The notes below the pieces were generated by a model. That model worked only from the letters and a program-made list of their open reading frames with translations. It had not been told where the DNA came from and searched no databases. This document shows, piece by piece, positions 37,364 through 46,303 of a stretch of 64,000 nt of DNA. Every line of letters starts with the position of its first letter. Position 1 is the first letter of the stretch. This DNA is from Cyanobium sp. Cruz-8D1. Its GTDB lineage: Bacteria > Cyanobacteriota > Cyanobacteriia > PCC-6307 > Cyanobiaceae. The stretch spans positions 1-64,000 of the forward strand of contig NZ_JAGQCD010000018.1 of assembly GCF_024345975.1 (NCBI RefSeq), written 5' to 3'. Position numbers and translations under genes: made by a program.

Positions 37364-38212
37364 TTAGGCGATGGGGCTGGCTACTTCGGGCATGGGGGCA
37401 GTCAGGATTGGCACGTCCGGAGGAATAGAGCGCCGATACATCTCGCAGAGGTGGGCCATGACATCGAGGAGGGCCAGCCGGTAGTCCTGCAGGAAATCGT
37501 TCTTCTGTCCCTTCAGCATGAGCTGTTTCCAGAACTCTTCGATCAGATTCACGTGGATCTCAACCATCTTGGTAATCGGTAGATCGGCAAAGAAGGCGGT
37601 GTTCACGAAGCTTTCGATCGCCTGGTTGGCCGTGGCCGGATTCTTGAAGTAACTGATCAGCAGATCGCGGTAGCTGCGCCGCAGGGAGTCGAGCAGTTCG
37701 CTCCGCTCTTCGGCTTCCAGGTTGCGCAGGAAACGGGAGGGGTCCCGCTTGTAGTAGACGCTCAGGTACCCGAGGCGACCGTTCAGCCGGTTGGACAGTT
37801 TCCAGCCGTCGGGGGTGGTCGCCTGGGCTTCGCTGCTGGCTGGCGGGGTGTGGTGGCGCAGGAACCGGGAAACGGCAGCATCGAGGCTGTAGCTCAGTTG
37901 CTCCAGCTGGTCGGGGGGCAGGCGGACTTCAGCTCCATGGAACAGCACATCACCAGTGACAGGCCCGATCAGCACGGCCGGTAGTTCCAGCCCCCGCTCA
38001 TGCAGGGTGCTGAAAAAGCTTGTCTCCACGGCACCCTCCTCGAGCAGCAGGCCGTCGACGTCCTCGCAGCGCTGCTCCAATGGCACGATGGGTTCGGTGG
38101 CAGGGTCAACCTGCACCAGGTGGTAGCGCCCACCTTTGAGACACTGAAGACAGGCCTCCTGCAGAGCAGGGCTCTGGATGACGGTGAGGATGTTGAGAAC
38201 CGGTTGGGGCAT
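37364..38212 (-). CDS. kaiA: Circadian clock protein KaiA, full length
   Basis: A 282-residue activator of KaiC phosphorylation. The N-terminal pseudo-receiver (LNILTVIQSPALQEACLQCL) and the C-terminal four-helix KaiC-binding domain (LSNRLNGRLGYLSVYYKRDP through KGQKNDFLQDYRLALLDVMA) are both present; Prochlorococcus by contrast lacks KaiA, so a full oscillator is encoded. ATG 38212 (MPQPVLNIL) was chosen over a longer frame that runs into the rplU promoter region. It is divergent from rplU. Confidence 0.95.
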   Translation of the reverse strand: MPQPVLNILTVIQSPALQEACLQCLKGGRYHLVQVDPATEPIVPLEQRCEDVDGLLLEEGAVETSFFSTLHERGLELPAVLIGPVTGDVLFHGAEVRLPPDQLEQLSYSLDAAVSRFLRHHTPPASSEAQATTPDGWKLSNRLNGRLGYLSVYYKRDPSRFLRNLEAEERSELLDSLRRSYRDLLISYFKNPATANQAIESFVNTAFFADLPITKMVEIHVNLIEEFWKQLMLKGQKNDFLQDYRLALLDVMAHLCEMYRRSIPPDVPILTAPMPEVASPIA

Positions 38213-38361
38213 CGACCGCTGCGGCGGGGTGCTCCCCTGGTCGAGCTGAATCTTGACGGAAGGTAGCCCCAGACGTGAAGATCTTAGTTCTGTCTTTCGA
38301 TTCCGTGCGCCCAGGCCCAATGGCGGCTCCCTGCCGCCAGCCTGGCCACGCCCCTGACGTG
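38213..38361. promoter_or_regulatory. Divergent promoter region, kaiABC operon and rplU-rpmA
   Basis: This 149-bp gap must carry the kai operon promoter and the ribosomal operon promoter. AT-richer runs (TAGTTCTGTCTTTCGA near 38284) lie in it. No clear RpaA or other operator could be read. A ribosomal protein leader is also possible. Confidence 0.4.
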
Positions 38362-38763
38362 ATGACCCAAGCCCCCCAGCAGGACCTCTCCAGCGAAGCC
38401 GCGACAGGAGCAGCGACCAGTGACAGCACCGGCGCTTACGCCATCGTCGAGGCCTCCGGCCAGCAGTTCTGGCTCCAGACCGATCGCTACGTCGACCTTG
38501 ATCGACTCAGCGCGGACGTCGACAGCACTGTCACCCTGGAGAACGTGCTTCTTGTGAAGGATGCGTCCGGCACCACCCTCGGCCAGCCCTATGTGGAGGG
38601 TGCCACGGTGGATCTCAAGGTGATGGCCCATCGCCGCGGCCAGAAGATCATCGTTTACAAGATGCGTCCCAAGAAGAAAACCCGTCGCAAGAACGGTCAC
38701 CGTCAGGAGCTCACCCGCGTCATGGTCCAGTCGATCAAGGTGGGCGGCAAGGCGATCGCCTGA
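38362..38763 (+). CDS. rplU: 50S ribosomal protein L21
   Basis: A 133-residue ribosomal protein. Core signatures: YAIVEASGQQFWLQTDRYVD and GQKIIVYKMRPKKKTRRKNG. An N-terminal extension of about 28 residues rich in Ala/Ser/Thr precedes the core, and the C-terminus (HRQELTRVMVQSIKVGGKAI) is typical of cyanobacteria. ATG 38362 gives the extension; later starts would cut into the core. rpmA follows after 54 bp. Confidence 0.96.
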   Translation: MTQAPQQDLSSEAATGAATSDSTGAYAIVEASGQQFWLQTDRYVDLDRLSADVDSTVTLENVLLVKDASGTTLGQPYVEGATVDLKVMAHRRGQKIIVYKMRPKKKTRRKNGHRQELTRVMVQSIKVGGKAIA

Positions 38764-38817
38764 TCGGGCCCCCCAGCGTCCAGTCCACTTCTTTCTCCCG
38801 CCCCCCACTCTCTCCCC

Positions 38818-39084
38818 ATGGCCCACAAGAAAGGCACAGGCTCAACCCGTAACGGCCGCGATTCCAATTCCAAGCGCCTCGGCGTCAAGCGCTATGGCGG
38901 TGAAACCGTCAGCGCCGGTTCGATCCTGATCCGTCAGCGCGGCACCTCGGTGATCCCCGGCGTCAATGTCGGTCGTGGTTCCGACGACACCCTGTTCGCC
39001 CTGGTGGACGGTGTTGTCAAGTTCGAATCGATCAAGCGGGGCCTGCGTAACCGCAAGCGCATCAACATCGCCGTCGCTGCCTAA
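38818..39084 (+). CDS. rpmA: 50S ribosomal protein L27
   Basis: An 88-residue ribosomal protein at the peptidyl-transferase centre. [20 protein letters not shown] and [20 protein letters not shown] are the family signature. The usual L21-L27 pair. Its stop overlaps the last bases of the convergent transporter gene, leaving no room for a separate terminator. Confidence 0.97.
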   Translation: MAHKKGTGSTRNGRDSNSKRLGVKRYGGETVSAGSILIRQRGTSVIPGVNVGRGSDDTLFALVDGVVKFESIKRGLRNRKRINIAVAA

Positions 39085-39836
39085 GTCAGGGGCACCTCGC
39101 CCAGTTCCGTGCCGTCACCCGGAACCTCCAGATAGCGCCTCAGCCAGCCCACCAGTAGGTAGAAGGGCAGGGTGTCGGCCAAGGCCGCCACCAGCTTGAA
39201 CACGTATCCGCTGGCGATGAACACCCCCAGCTGGGGCAGCACGGGCTCTCCGGCCCTGATCGGCAGTACATGGGCGGCGTAGTGGCTGATCAGCACCACG
39301 GCTGAGGTATCCACGATCTGGCTGATCAGGGTGGAGCCGTTGTTGCGTAGCCACAGGGCCTTGCCGTTGCTGAAACGCTTCCAGAAATGGAACAGGCGCA
39401 CGTCGGTGAACTGGGCTGCCATGTACGCAGCCATGGAGGCCCCCACGGCCCCGAAGGCCAGCCGGCGAACCTCGAAGAACACCGGCACCCCAGCGGCCTG
39501 GGGGTCGGGCGGCAGCCCCGCCACCCCACCGAATCCGTCCAGGCCCGGCAGGATGCCCCCCAGCCAGAGCACCAGCACGATCCAGCCATTGAGCATCAGA
39601 CCCACCCACACCACCTGGGAGGCGCGTCGCTCGCCCCAGATCTCGCTGATCAGGTCGGTGCAGAGGAAGGTGACGGGGTACGGCAGGGCCCCGATCGCCA
39701 CGATGATCGGGAAGGAGCCGATGCTGCCCAACGTCAGGAACCGGGTCAGACCGAGGATGTTCAGCATGCCCATGGTCCCCAGGAAGATGCCGGCCAGCAC
39801 CAGAAAGGTCAGCTCGCGCCGGTCCTGCAGCGTCAT
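39081..39836 (-). CDS. Queuosine precursor transporter (DUF165/YhhQ family)
   Basis: A 251-residue integral membrane protein with about six to seven hydrophobic helices, in the DUF165/VUT family; E. coli YhhQ imports preQ0/preQ1. Features: [37 protein letters not shown] (conserved DLISE) and [20 protein letters not shown]. Homologues in cyanobacteria are common. ATG 39836 ([16 protein letters not shown]) was chosen; the frame stays open upstream but overlaps truB antisense. Confidence 0.88.
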   Translation of the reverse strand: MTLQDRRELTFLVLAGIFLGTMGMLNILGLTRFLTLGSIGSFPIIVAIGALPYPVTFLCTDLISEIWGERRASQVVWVGLMLNGWIVLVLWLGGILPGLDGFGGVAGLPPDPQAAGVPVFFEVRRLAFGAVGASMAAYMAAQFTDVRLFHFWKRFSNGKALWLRNNGSTLISQIVDTSAVVLISHYAAHVLPIRAGEPVLPQLGVFIASGYVFKLVAALADTLPFYLLVGWLRRYLEVPGDGTELGEVPLT

Positions 39837-39848
39837 CGGCGCTTGAGC

Positions 39849-40772
39849 ATGGGTGAAGGTTCCACCAGGCTGCCGCCTTCGCCCCCGTCGCGCCACGGTT
39901 GCGGCTTCCTGGTGCTCGACAAACCCGCCGGCCTGACCTCCCACGATGTCGTCGCCCGGGTGCGGCGGGCCTGCGGCCTGCGGCGGGTGGGCCATGGCGG
40001 CACCCTGGATCCGGCGGTCACCGGCGTGTTGCCGATCGCTCTGGGTCCGGCCACCCGCTTGCTGCCCTACCTCCCCGGCGACAAGACCTATCGCGGCACC
40101 GTGCAGCTGGGGCTCCGCACGGGCACCGATGACCTTGAGGGTGAGGTGCTGGAGCAGCAGGCCGTGCCGGTCCTCGGCCTCGAAGAGCTGGAGCGGGCCC
40201 TGGCCCCCTTCCGGGGGGAGATCCTGCAGGTTCCCCCCCAGGTCTCCGCCGTGCATGTGGATGGCCAGCGGGCCTACGCCCGGGTCAGGGCGGGAGAACA
40301 GCTGGCACTGGCGGCGCGGCCGGTGCTGATCCATGGCCTCGATCTGCTCGGCTGGGATCCGGCCAGCGGCCGCCTGGAGCTGCAGGTGCGTTGTTCCGCC
40401 GGCACCTACGTGCGCGCCCTGGCGAGGGACCTGGGGGAGGCCCTGGGCTGCGGTGGTGCCCTGGCCAGCCTGCGCCGCACCGCCGCCCTCGGTTTCGGCC
40501 TGCACCAGGCCATTTCCATGCAGCGCCTGGCCAGCGGCCCCATGCCCCCCCTGCTGGATCCCCTCGAGGTGCTGGTGGATCTGCCGCGCCAGCGTCTCGA
40601 TCCGGCCCAGCTGTCCCCCTGGCGTTGCGGCCGCGCGCTGCCCCGTACGGTGGAGCAGTTGCCAGAAGGGGCTGTCGCCGTGCTCACGCCGGATGGCGCT
40701 CTGGCTGGCATCGCCCGTGCCGATGGCAAGGGCCTGCTCCTGCCCCGGCTGGTGTTTGACGCCGCCGGTTGA
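39849..40772 (+). CDS. truB: tRNA pseudouridine(55) synthase
   Basis: A 307-residue pseudouridine synthase that modifies U55 of tRNAs. The catalytic Asp is at residue 54 in GHGGTLDPAVTGVLPIALG; other motifs are FLVLDKPAGLTSHDVVARVR and CSAGTYVRALARDLG. ATG 39849 is only 12 bp from the divergent transporter start, so the two promoters lie inside each other's coding ends. The YebC gene follows after 18 bp. Confidence 0.95.
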   Translation: MGEGSTRLPPSPPSRHGCGFLVLDKPAGLTSHDVVARVRRACGLRRVGHGGTLDPAVTGVLPIALGPATRLLPYLPGDKTYRGTVQLGLRTGTDDLEGEVLEQQAVPVLGLEELERALAPFRGEILQVPPQVSAVHVDGQRAYARVRAGEQLALAARPVLIHGLDLLGWDPASGRLELQVRCSAGTYVRALARDLGEALGCGGALASLRRTAALGFGLHQAISMQRLASGPMPPLLDPLEVLVDLPRQRLDPAQLSPWRCGRALPRTVEQLPEGAVAVLTPDGALAGIARADGKGLLLPRLVFDAAG

Positions 40773-40790
40773 ACCTCCCCCGACACCGCG

Positions 40791-41567
40791 ATGGCCGGCC
40801 ACAGCAAATGGGCCCAGATCAAGCGCACCAAGGCGGTGGTGGATGCCAAGCGGGGAGCCCTCTTCACCCGGCTGGGCCGGGAGATCACCGTGGCGGCCCG
40901 CTCCGGTGCCGATCCCGCCGGCAACTTCCAGCTCCGAACCGCCATCGAGAAGGCCAAGGTGGCCGGGCTGCCCAACGCCAACATCGACCGGGCGGTTGCC
41001 AAGGGGAGCGGTCAGGGGGGTGCTGGCGCCGAGCTGTTTGAGGCAGTGCGCTACGAGGGCTACGGCCCGGGAGGGGTGGCCGTGCTGGTGGAGGCCCTCA
41101 CCGACAACCGCAACCGCACCGCTGCCGACCTGCGGCTGGCCTTCGGCAAGCATGGCGGCAATCTCGGCGAGACCGGCTGCGTCAGCTACCTGTTCGAGCA
41201 GCTGGCCGTGGTGCGACTGGCCCTGCCCAGTGTCGATGAAGAGACCTTGCTGGAGAGCCTGCTGATCCTGGAGGAGCGGGGTGGACCGGCGGCGGCGGGC
41301 TACGCCATCGACGCGGATGGGGTCGATGTGTTCGGGGCCTACGCCGATCTCGAAGCTCTCCAGGATGGGCTCAGGCATCTGGACCTGCCGCTGGCAGGTT
41401 GGGAGCACCGCTGGATCGCCTCCCTCCCCTGCCGCCTTGACGATGGGGCGCTGCTGGCCGCCTGTCTGCGCATGCTGGATGTGCTCGAGGATCTCGATGA
41501 CGTGCGCAGTGTCACCACCAATCTCGAAGCGGACGATGCCCTGATGGCAGCGGTCCTGCTCGGCTGA
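40791..41567 (+). CDS. YebC/PmpR family translation/transcription factor
   Basis: A 258-residue protein: [40 protein letters not shown] and [20 protein letters not shown] are the family hallmarks. Members act as DNA-binding regulators or, more recently, as factors that ease ribosome stalling at difficult sequences. Domains: an N-terminal helical part (1-80) and two alpha/beta domains. It probably shares a transcript with truB. Confidence 0.95.
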   Translation: MAGHSKWAQIKRTKAVVDAKRGALFTRLGREITVAARSGADPAGNFQLRTAIEKAKVAGLPNANIDRAVAKGSGQGGAGAELFEAVRYEGYGPGGVAVLVEALTDNRNRTAADLRLAFGKHGGNLGETGCVSYLFEQLAVVRLALPSVDEETLLESLLILEERGGPAAAGYAIDADGVDVFGAYADLEALQDGLRHLDLPLAGWEHRWIASLPCRLDDGALLAACLRMLDVLEDLDDVRSVTTNLEADDALMAAVLLG

Positions 41568-41583
41568 CGCTGCCGCTTTCGTC

Positions 41584-42357
41584 TCAGCCCATGGCGTCGG
41601 CGTCGGCGATCACGGTGAGGGCGGAATGGAGCTGCAGCCAGCTGGCGGGCAGCTCCGCTGTGGGGGGGGCCTGGAGGGCACGGCGCAGGATGGCCGCCTT
41701 CTCGGCGCCGGTGACCACCAGCAGCACCCGGCGGGCCGAGAGGATCTCGGCCAGTCCCAGGGTGATGGCCTGTTCGGGAACGGCGTTGGGGTCACCCCCG
41801 AAGGCGCCAGCGTTCTGGCGGCGGGTGTGGCCGCTGAGTGTCACGCAGCGGCAGGCCATCCCAGGGTCCGAGGGGGGTTCGTTGAAGCCCACGTGGCCGT
41901 TGAGGCCCAGGCCCAGCAGTTGCAGACCGATGCCGCCGGCCGCGGCGACGGCCGCGCCATAGCGATGGGCTTCGGCCTTCGGATCGGCGGCCTGTCCATC
42001 GGGGAGTTGCACCCGCTCGAGGGCCAGGCCGAGGGGAGCCACCAGCTGGCGGGCCATGGTGGCGGCGAAGGAGCTGGGGTCCTGGGGCGTCAGCCCCACG
42101 TACTCGTCCAGGTTGAAGCTGCACCAGGTGTCCCGCACCCTGGCGGCCAGGGCGGGCTCCAGCCGATCCAGCCGTCGGGCCAGGGACGCGTACACCGGCG
42201 CCATGGTGCGTCCAGTGGCCAAGCCCAGGGGGAACTGCGGGCGCAGCCGATCCGCCAGCAGCAGGGCCGCCACACGTTCGGCCACCGCCGCCGCATCGGC
42301 CAGAACGACGGGCGTGATGGCCGGACTGATGGGGTGGAGCGTCGCGTGCTGCCTCAA
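41584..42357 (-). CDS. nagB: Glucosamine-6-phosphate deaminase (NagB type)
   Basis: About 257 residues; converts glucosamine-6-phosphate to fructose-6-phosphate and ammonia. The active-site segments are WCSFNLDEYVGL and LLGLGLNGHVGFNEPP. The 6-phosphogluconolactonase family is related, but these segments favour the deaminase. I place the start at TTG 42357, which overlaps the preceding SpoIID stop as TTGA; no ATG or GTG fits before the conserved core. The gene converges on the YebC gene. Confidence 0.85.
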   Translation of the reverse strand: MRQHATLHPISPAITPVVLADAAAVAERVAALLLADRLRPQFPLGLATGRTMAPVYASLARRLDRLEPALAARVRDTWCSFNLDEYVGLTPQDPSSFAATMARQLVAPLGLALERVQLPDGQAADPKAEAHRYGAAVAAAGGIGLQLLGLGLNGHVGFNEPPSDPGMACRCVTLSGHTRRQNAGAFGGDPNAVPEQAITLGLAEILSARRVLLVVTGAEKAAILRRALQAPPTAELPASWLQLHSALTVIADADAMG

Positions 42358-43673
42358 AGGGAGGCGTAGGGGAGGATCCTGACCCCCTGGTAGTAGTGCT
42401 GCAGGATCTGGCGGTAATCCTCGCCCCGCAGGGCCAGGCCGTAGGCCCCCCACTGGCTCATGCCCACCCCGTGGCCGTAGCCGCGACCGCTGACCAGCAG
42501 CGTTGGCGCGGCCGGTGGTCGGGGGGTGCGCCACGGGGCCTGGACGATGCCGGACGCCAGGGAGCGGATCCCCTCGGGTGTGAACACGCCCTGCAGGGAG
42601 GGCAGCGGGGGAGGGAACGGGTAGCCCCTGGGGGCCTCGAAGTCGAAGCGGGCCAGGGTGCTGCGCAGGCCCAGCCGCTGCCGCAGCTCGGCGCCCGTGA
42701 GCAGCAGCGAGCCTCCCGGTCCCGTCACCCGGGCCTGGCGGATGCGGCCGGAGCCGGTGGTGGAGAGCACCTCGATGCGGAAGGCGCCATCGATCTCCCG
42801 GAAGGCCCTGGTCAGTTTGTCGGGCTCGACGCGCAGCTGCCAGGCATGGACAGGGCTGGCCTGGTCGAAATCGGGCACGCTGACCAGATAGGGGAGCTGC
42901 TGGCGCCAGATGTCGCCGCTGTTTTCGGTCAGGCCGCCACTGCTGCTGTGGAAGACCGCGTTGATCAGGGCGGAACCGTGCACCAGCACCTGGGAGCGGG
43001 TGCTGCGCACCGCTTCACGGGTGGAGTCGGTTTCGGCCTCCACCCCCTTGTAGACCTGGCTGGCCACCGTGGCCTTGAGGTCGAAGGGGGCGGCCGGCCG
43101 GCGTTGGCGCAGGGCGTAGGTGCGGGCCGCCACCGCCTGGGCCCGCAGGGCCGCCTGCGGCCAGCTGGCCGGCATCTCGCTGCCCACCACGCTGGGCAGA
43201 TAGCTCTCGACATCGATCAGGTTGATCGCCTGCAGCCGATCGCCCTCGCTGCGCACCAGCAGCCGGCCGCGGTAACGGCGCTGCAGCAGGGTCAGCACGG
43301 CCTCGCTCCCCTGGGCCGGGGCGGGATCGATCCAGGCCTGACCCGATGGCAGGGACAGCCGCCGGGGAGCACCGGCCGGCCCCTGCAGCCTCGCCTCCAG
43401 GGCCGCGCCGCTGCGGACCAGCTGCAGCCGGCCCCCCGGGGCCAGCTCCAGCAGGGTGCGCCCCGAGCCATCGCCCAGGCGCAGGGCGGCGCTGCCGGCC
43501 TCCAGTTCCAGGCTGGGGGCTTCCTGCAGCAGCACGCGCACCACGGGGGCCGGGGCCCTGGCCTCGATGGGCACCGGCGAAGCCAAGGCGGCCGGGAGCA
43601 GCGCCAGGGGCAGACCAGCGCGCCATCCGAAGCGGAGCAGGGACACGGGTGGACGCGAGCGACAACGGGTCAT
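42354..43673 (-). CDS. SpoIID/LytB-domain protein
   Basis: A 439-residue exported protein (basic start, then LPLALLPAALASPVPI). The SpoIID region shows SYLPSVVGSEMPASWPQAAL, AQAVAARTYALRQRR and the C-terminal YGHGVGMSQWGAYGLALRG. In Bacillus the family cleaves denuded glycan strands (lytic transglycosylase); in cyanobacteria the role is probably peptidoglycan remodelling. It is translationally linked to the NagB-type gene, which suits recycling of cell-wall amino sugars (inference). Confidence 0.9.
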   Translation of the reverse strand: MTRCRSRPPVSLLRFGWRAGLPLALLPAALASPVPIEARAPAPVVRVLLQEAPSLELEAGSAALRLGDGSGRTLLELAPGGRLQLVRSGAALEARLQGPAGAPRRLSLPSGQAWIDPAPAQGSEAVLTLLQRRYRGRLLVRSEGDRLQAINLIDVESYLPSVVGSEMPASWPQAALRAQAVAARTYALRQRRPAAPFDLKATVASQVYKGVEAETDSTREAVRSTRSQVLVHGSALINAVFHSSSGGLTENSGDIWRQQLPYLVSVPDFDQASPVHAWQLRVEPDKLTRAFREIDGAFRIEVLSTTGSGRIRQARVTGPGGSLLLTGAELRQRLGLRSTLARFDFEAPRGYPFPPPLPSLQGVFTPEGIRSLASGIVQAPWRTPRPPAAPTLLVSGRGYGHGVGMSQWGAYGLALRGEDYRQILQHYYQGVRILPYASL

Positions 43674-43760
43674 TCTGGACGGCTCTCTCGGCGATGGCTA
43701 CGGCGCCGGCCACCAGACCGGCTGGCGGCGTGGCAGCATGCGCGTTGAGGCCTCCGGGTT

Positions 43761-44708
43761 GTGCAGGTCACCTTTCTGGGAACCAGTTCTGGTGTTCCCA
43801 CCCGCGCCCGTAACGTTTCTGCCGTCGCCCTGCGTCTGCCCCAGCGGGCCGAGCTGTGGTTGTTCGATTGCGGCGAGGGAACGCAGCACCAGTTCCTGCG
43901 CAGCGAGCTGCGGGTGTCGCAGCTGCGCCGCATCTTCGTCACCCACATGCACGGTGACCACGTCTTTGGTCTGCCTGGACTCCTGGCCAGCCTCGGCCTG
44001 GCCGGCAGCTGTGGCGGGATCGATCTCTACGGACCGGATCCCCTGCGGGACTACCTGGAGGGGGTGATGCGCACCTCCTCCACCCGCATCGGCTACCCCC
44101 TGCGCACCCACCGGGTGAAGGAGGCCGCGGCCCGGGGCAGCCTGGTGCTCGATGACGACGACATCACGGTGCGCTGCACGGCCCTCACCCACCGGGTGCC
44201 GGCCTATGCCTACCGGGTGGATCAGAAGCCGCGGCCCGGCCGCTTCGACGTGGAGCGGGCCAGGGCCCTGGGCGTTCCCCCTGGTCCGGTCTATGGGGAA
44301 CTCAAGGCCGGTCGCAGCGTCACCCTCGACGACGGCCGGGTGATCCGCGGCGAGGCCCTGTGCGGGCCGCCGCGGCCAGGCCGCAGCGTCGTGTACTGCA
44401 CCGACACGGTGTTCAGTGAGGCGGCGGTGGCCCTGGCCCGTGGCGCCGATCTGCTGATCCACGAATCCACCTTCTCCCACGGCGAAGCGGAACTGGCCAT
44501 CGCCCGCCAGCACTCCACCAGCACCATGGCCGCCCAGACCGCCCTGGAGGCGGGGGTGAAGCGGCTGGTGCTCACCCACCTCAGCCCTCGCTACGTGGCC
44601 GGGAATCCCATGACCCCCGACGACCTGGTGGCTGAGGCCCGAGCCATCTTCCCCGAGACGCTTGTGGCCAGGGACTTCCTCAGCCTTGAGGTGGGGGAGG
44701 CGGGCTGA
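43761..44708 (+). CDS. rnz: Ribonuclease Z
   Basis: A 315-residue zinc endonuclease that trims tRNA 3' ends. N-terminal [20 protein letters not shown] and the metallo-beta-lactamase motif [13 protein letters not shown] (His62, His64, Asp66, His67) are intact, as are [12 protein letters not shown] and the HEST motif [16 protein letters not shown]. It begins at GTG 43761 and is divergent from the SpoIID gene. Confidence 0.95.
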   Translation: MQVTFLGTSSGVPTRARNVSAVALRLPQRAELWLFDCGEGTQHQFLRSELRVSQLRRIFVTHMHGDHVFGLPGLLASLGLAGSCGGIDLYGPDPLRDYLEGVMRTSSTRIGYPLRTHRVKEAAARGSLVLDDDDITVRCTALTHRVPAYAYRVDQKPRPGRFDVERARALGVPPGPVYGELKAGRSVTLDDGRVIRGEALCGPPRPGRSVVYCTDTVFSEAAVALARGADLLIHESTFSHGEAELAIARQHSTSTMAAQTALEAGVKRLVLTHLSPRYVAGNPMTPDDLVAEARAIFPETLVARDFLSLEVGEAG

Positions 44709-44804
44709 GCCTGCAACAGTTCACGTGATTCGGTTCCGGGGGACCCATCGCCCGTGATACAAGGTCTCAGTTGCGGTCCCACCGCCATTTCGCCGGCTTC
44801 TTCC

Positions 44805-45335
44805 ATGGCCCCCCTCTTTCTCTCAGCCGCCCCCTTTTCAGCCCTCCGCCGTGCCATCGCCCGGACCCTGCTGATCCTTCCCCTGGCCCTGCTGGTCTGC
44901 TTCGCGGGTCCCGCGGCAGCGGCCCAATGGAGCGCCGACGACCTCACCGTGCCGGTGTCCCCTGACGGCAGCCTGGTGACCTTCACAGAGAAGGAGGTCA
45001 AGAGCGGCCGCAAGCTCTTCAACGACAGCTGCGGCACCTGCCACGCCGGCGGCATCACCAAGACCAACCAGAACGTCGGTCTGGATCCCGAGACCCTCGC
45101 CCTGGCCACCCCGCCCCGGGATTCGGTCGACGCCCTGGTTGATTACATGAAGGACCCGACCTCCTACGACGGGGAGTACAGCATTTCCGACGTGCATCCC
45201 AGCCTGCGCAGCAGCGACGTGTTCGTGAAGATGCGCGACCTGGACGACGAGGACCTGCGCCTGATCGCCGGCTACATCCTGGTGGCCCCCAAGGTCCAGG
45301 GGATCCAGTGGGGCGGCGGCAAGATCTACTTCTGA
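44805..45335 (+). CDS. psbV: Photosystem II cytochrome c-550
   Basis: A 176-residue extrinsic lumenal subunit of photosystem II that stabilises the oxygen-evolving manganese cluster. The signal peptide (TLLILPLALLVCFAGPAAAA, residues 21-40) is followed by the mature start QWSADDLTVP. Haem is attached at CGTCH (Cys76, Cys79, His80). The following KTNQNVGLDPETLALATPPR, VDYMKDPTSYDGE and the C-terminal GGGKIYF are diagnostic. ATG 44805 was chosen because it leaves a normal signal peptide. Confidence 0.97.
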   Translation: MAPLFLSAAPFSALRRAIARTLLILPLALLVCFAGPAAAAQWSADDLTVPVSPDGSLVTFTEKEVKSGRKLFNDSCGTCHAGGITKTNQNVGLDPETLALATPPRDSVDALVDYMKDPTSYDGEYSISDVHPSLRSSDVFVKMRDLDDEDLRLIAGYILVAPKVQGIQWGGGKIYF

Positions 45336-45351
45336 GCCGTTAGCACTCTCC

Positions 45352-45381
45352 AGCCGGCAGCCCAGCGCTGGCCGGCTTTTT
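45352..45381 (+). terminator. Rho-independent terminator of psbV
   Basis: Stem AGCCGGC / GCCGGCT (45352-45358 with 45371-45377), possibly extended inward by AGC/GCT pairing, followed by a T-run to 45381. It starts 16 bp after the psbV stop. There is no A-run on the left arm, so it probably serves only the plus strand. Confidence 0.8.
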
Positions 45382-45405
45382 CATGGCCTGACAGGGAGGG
45401 GGGAT

Positions 45406-45783
45406 TCAGGGTGCCGGGGCTGGAGGCGCCAGGTTGCCGGCTTCCAGGGACCCAGGCAGCTTGCTGTACCACCACTCCTGCAGGCCGGGGGCCAGCCGCT
45501 GGGGGAACAGGGTGATGATGGTGCAAGTGGGCCTGGACCCCGGCTGGAGCAGCTCCACGGCGTAGGAGGGGCAGCGGCGGGCGGCCAGGTCTGGCACGAA
45601 GCGGCGGCCGACGCGGCGCCAGCTGGGTTCCTTGCTGCGCCAGGCCAGGCGGCAACAGGGCCAGGGCAGTTCCTCCCGATCGAACAGGCGACAGCAGGGC
45701 CCCAGGACCCGGTAGCTGTACTGGCCGCCGGGGCTGGGATGCTCGCTGCCGGAGGCCAGCACGGTGTCCACCAGGAGTGACAT
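45406..45783 (-). CDS. Conserved hypothetical protein
   Basis: About 125 residues. It contains QYSYRVLGPCCRLFDREELP, WPCCRLAWRSKE and LEAGNLAPPAPAP, with four cysteines as two adjacent pairs (CC, CC) plus a later CPSY and TCTI. The Cys pairs could bind metal or form disulfides. The function is unknown; I recall similar proteins in Synechococcus near petF. ATG 45783 (MSLLVDTVLASGS) is preferred; an ATG at 45828 in the same frame would add 15 residues. It lies downstream of petF on the same strand. Confidence 0.72.
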   Translation of the reverse strand: MSLLVDTVLASGSEHPSPGGQYSYRVLGPCCRLFDREELPWPCCRLAWRSKEPSWRRVGRRFVPDLAARRCPSYAVELLQPGSRPTCTIITLFPQRLAPGLQEWWYSKLPGSLEAGNLAPPAPAP

Positions 45784-45861
45784 GAAAAAGCCACCCCTGA
45801 GGGTGGCGGAGAAGAACACGGGGTTCAAGGGGCAATCCGCGCGAATCGCCCGGCGAGGAGC

Positions 45862-46161
45862 TCAGTAGAGCTCTTCTTCGGTGTGGGTCTTGATGGTGCA
45901 GTCGGAGGTGGGGTAGGCCACGCAGGTGAGGACGAAGCCGGCCTCGATCTGGTCGTCGTCGAGGAAGCTCTGGTCTGACTGGTCGACGGTGCCGGCGGTG
46001 AGCTTGCCAGCGCAGGTGGAGCAGGCGCCGGCGCGGCAGGAGTAGGGCAGATCAATGCCCTGCTCTTCGGCGGCGTCGAGGATGTACTGGTCGTCAGGAA
46101 CCTCGATGGTCTTGTTCAGCCCCTCGCTCTCGTTGACGAGGGTGACCTTGTAGGAAGCCAT
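45862..46161 (-). CDS. petF: Photosynthetic [2Fe-2S] ferredoxin
   Basis: A 99-residue soluble ferredoxin, the electron acceptor of photosystem I that feeds FNR, FTR and other enzymes. The cluster ligands are in [13 protein letters not shown] plus the later FVLTCVAYP. The sequence [20 protein letters not shown] and the acidic C-terminus HTEEELY are typical. Promoter presumably in the 142-bp gap to prmA. Lies next to psbV and the CC-pair hypothetical gene. Confidence 0.96.
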   Translation of the reverse strand: MASYKVTLVNESEGLNKTIEVPDDQYILDAAEEQGIDLPYSCRAGACSTCAGKLTAGTVDQSDQSFLDDDQIEAGFVLTCVAYPTSDCTIKTHTEEELY

Positions 46162-46303
46162 GGAAGAGATTGGAGCTCACAGACACCCGGCAGCCAGGGC
46201 CTGAAGGACCCGCCCTTCCTACATCCGACAGGGGGCTTTCCCGGCGATCTTGGCCTCGCAGGCCGGGAAGGCCAATCAAAGCCAGGACACAGATCAGCGT
46301 GCC

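Noticed and set aside
39081-41408. Very long minus-strand frame of 775 codons
   Set aside because: Only its last 251 codons encode the DUF165 transporter; the rest runs antisense to truB and the YebC gene with His/Gln/Gly-rich composition.
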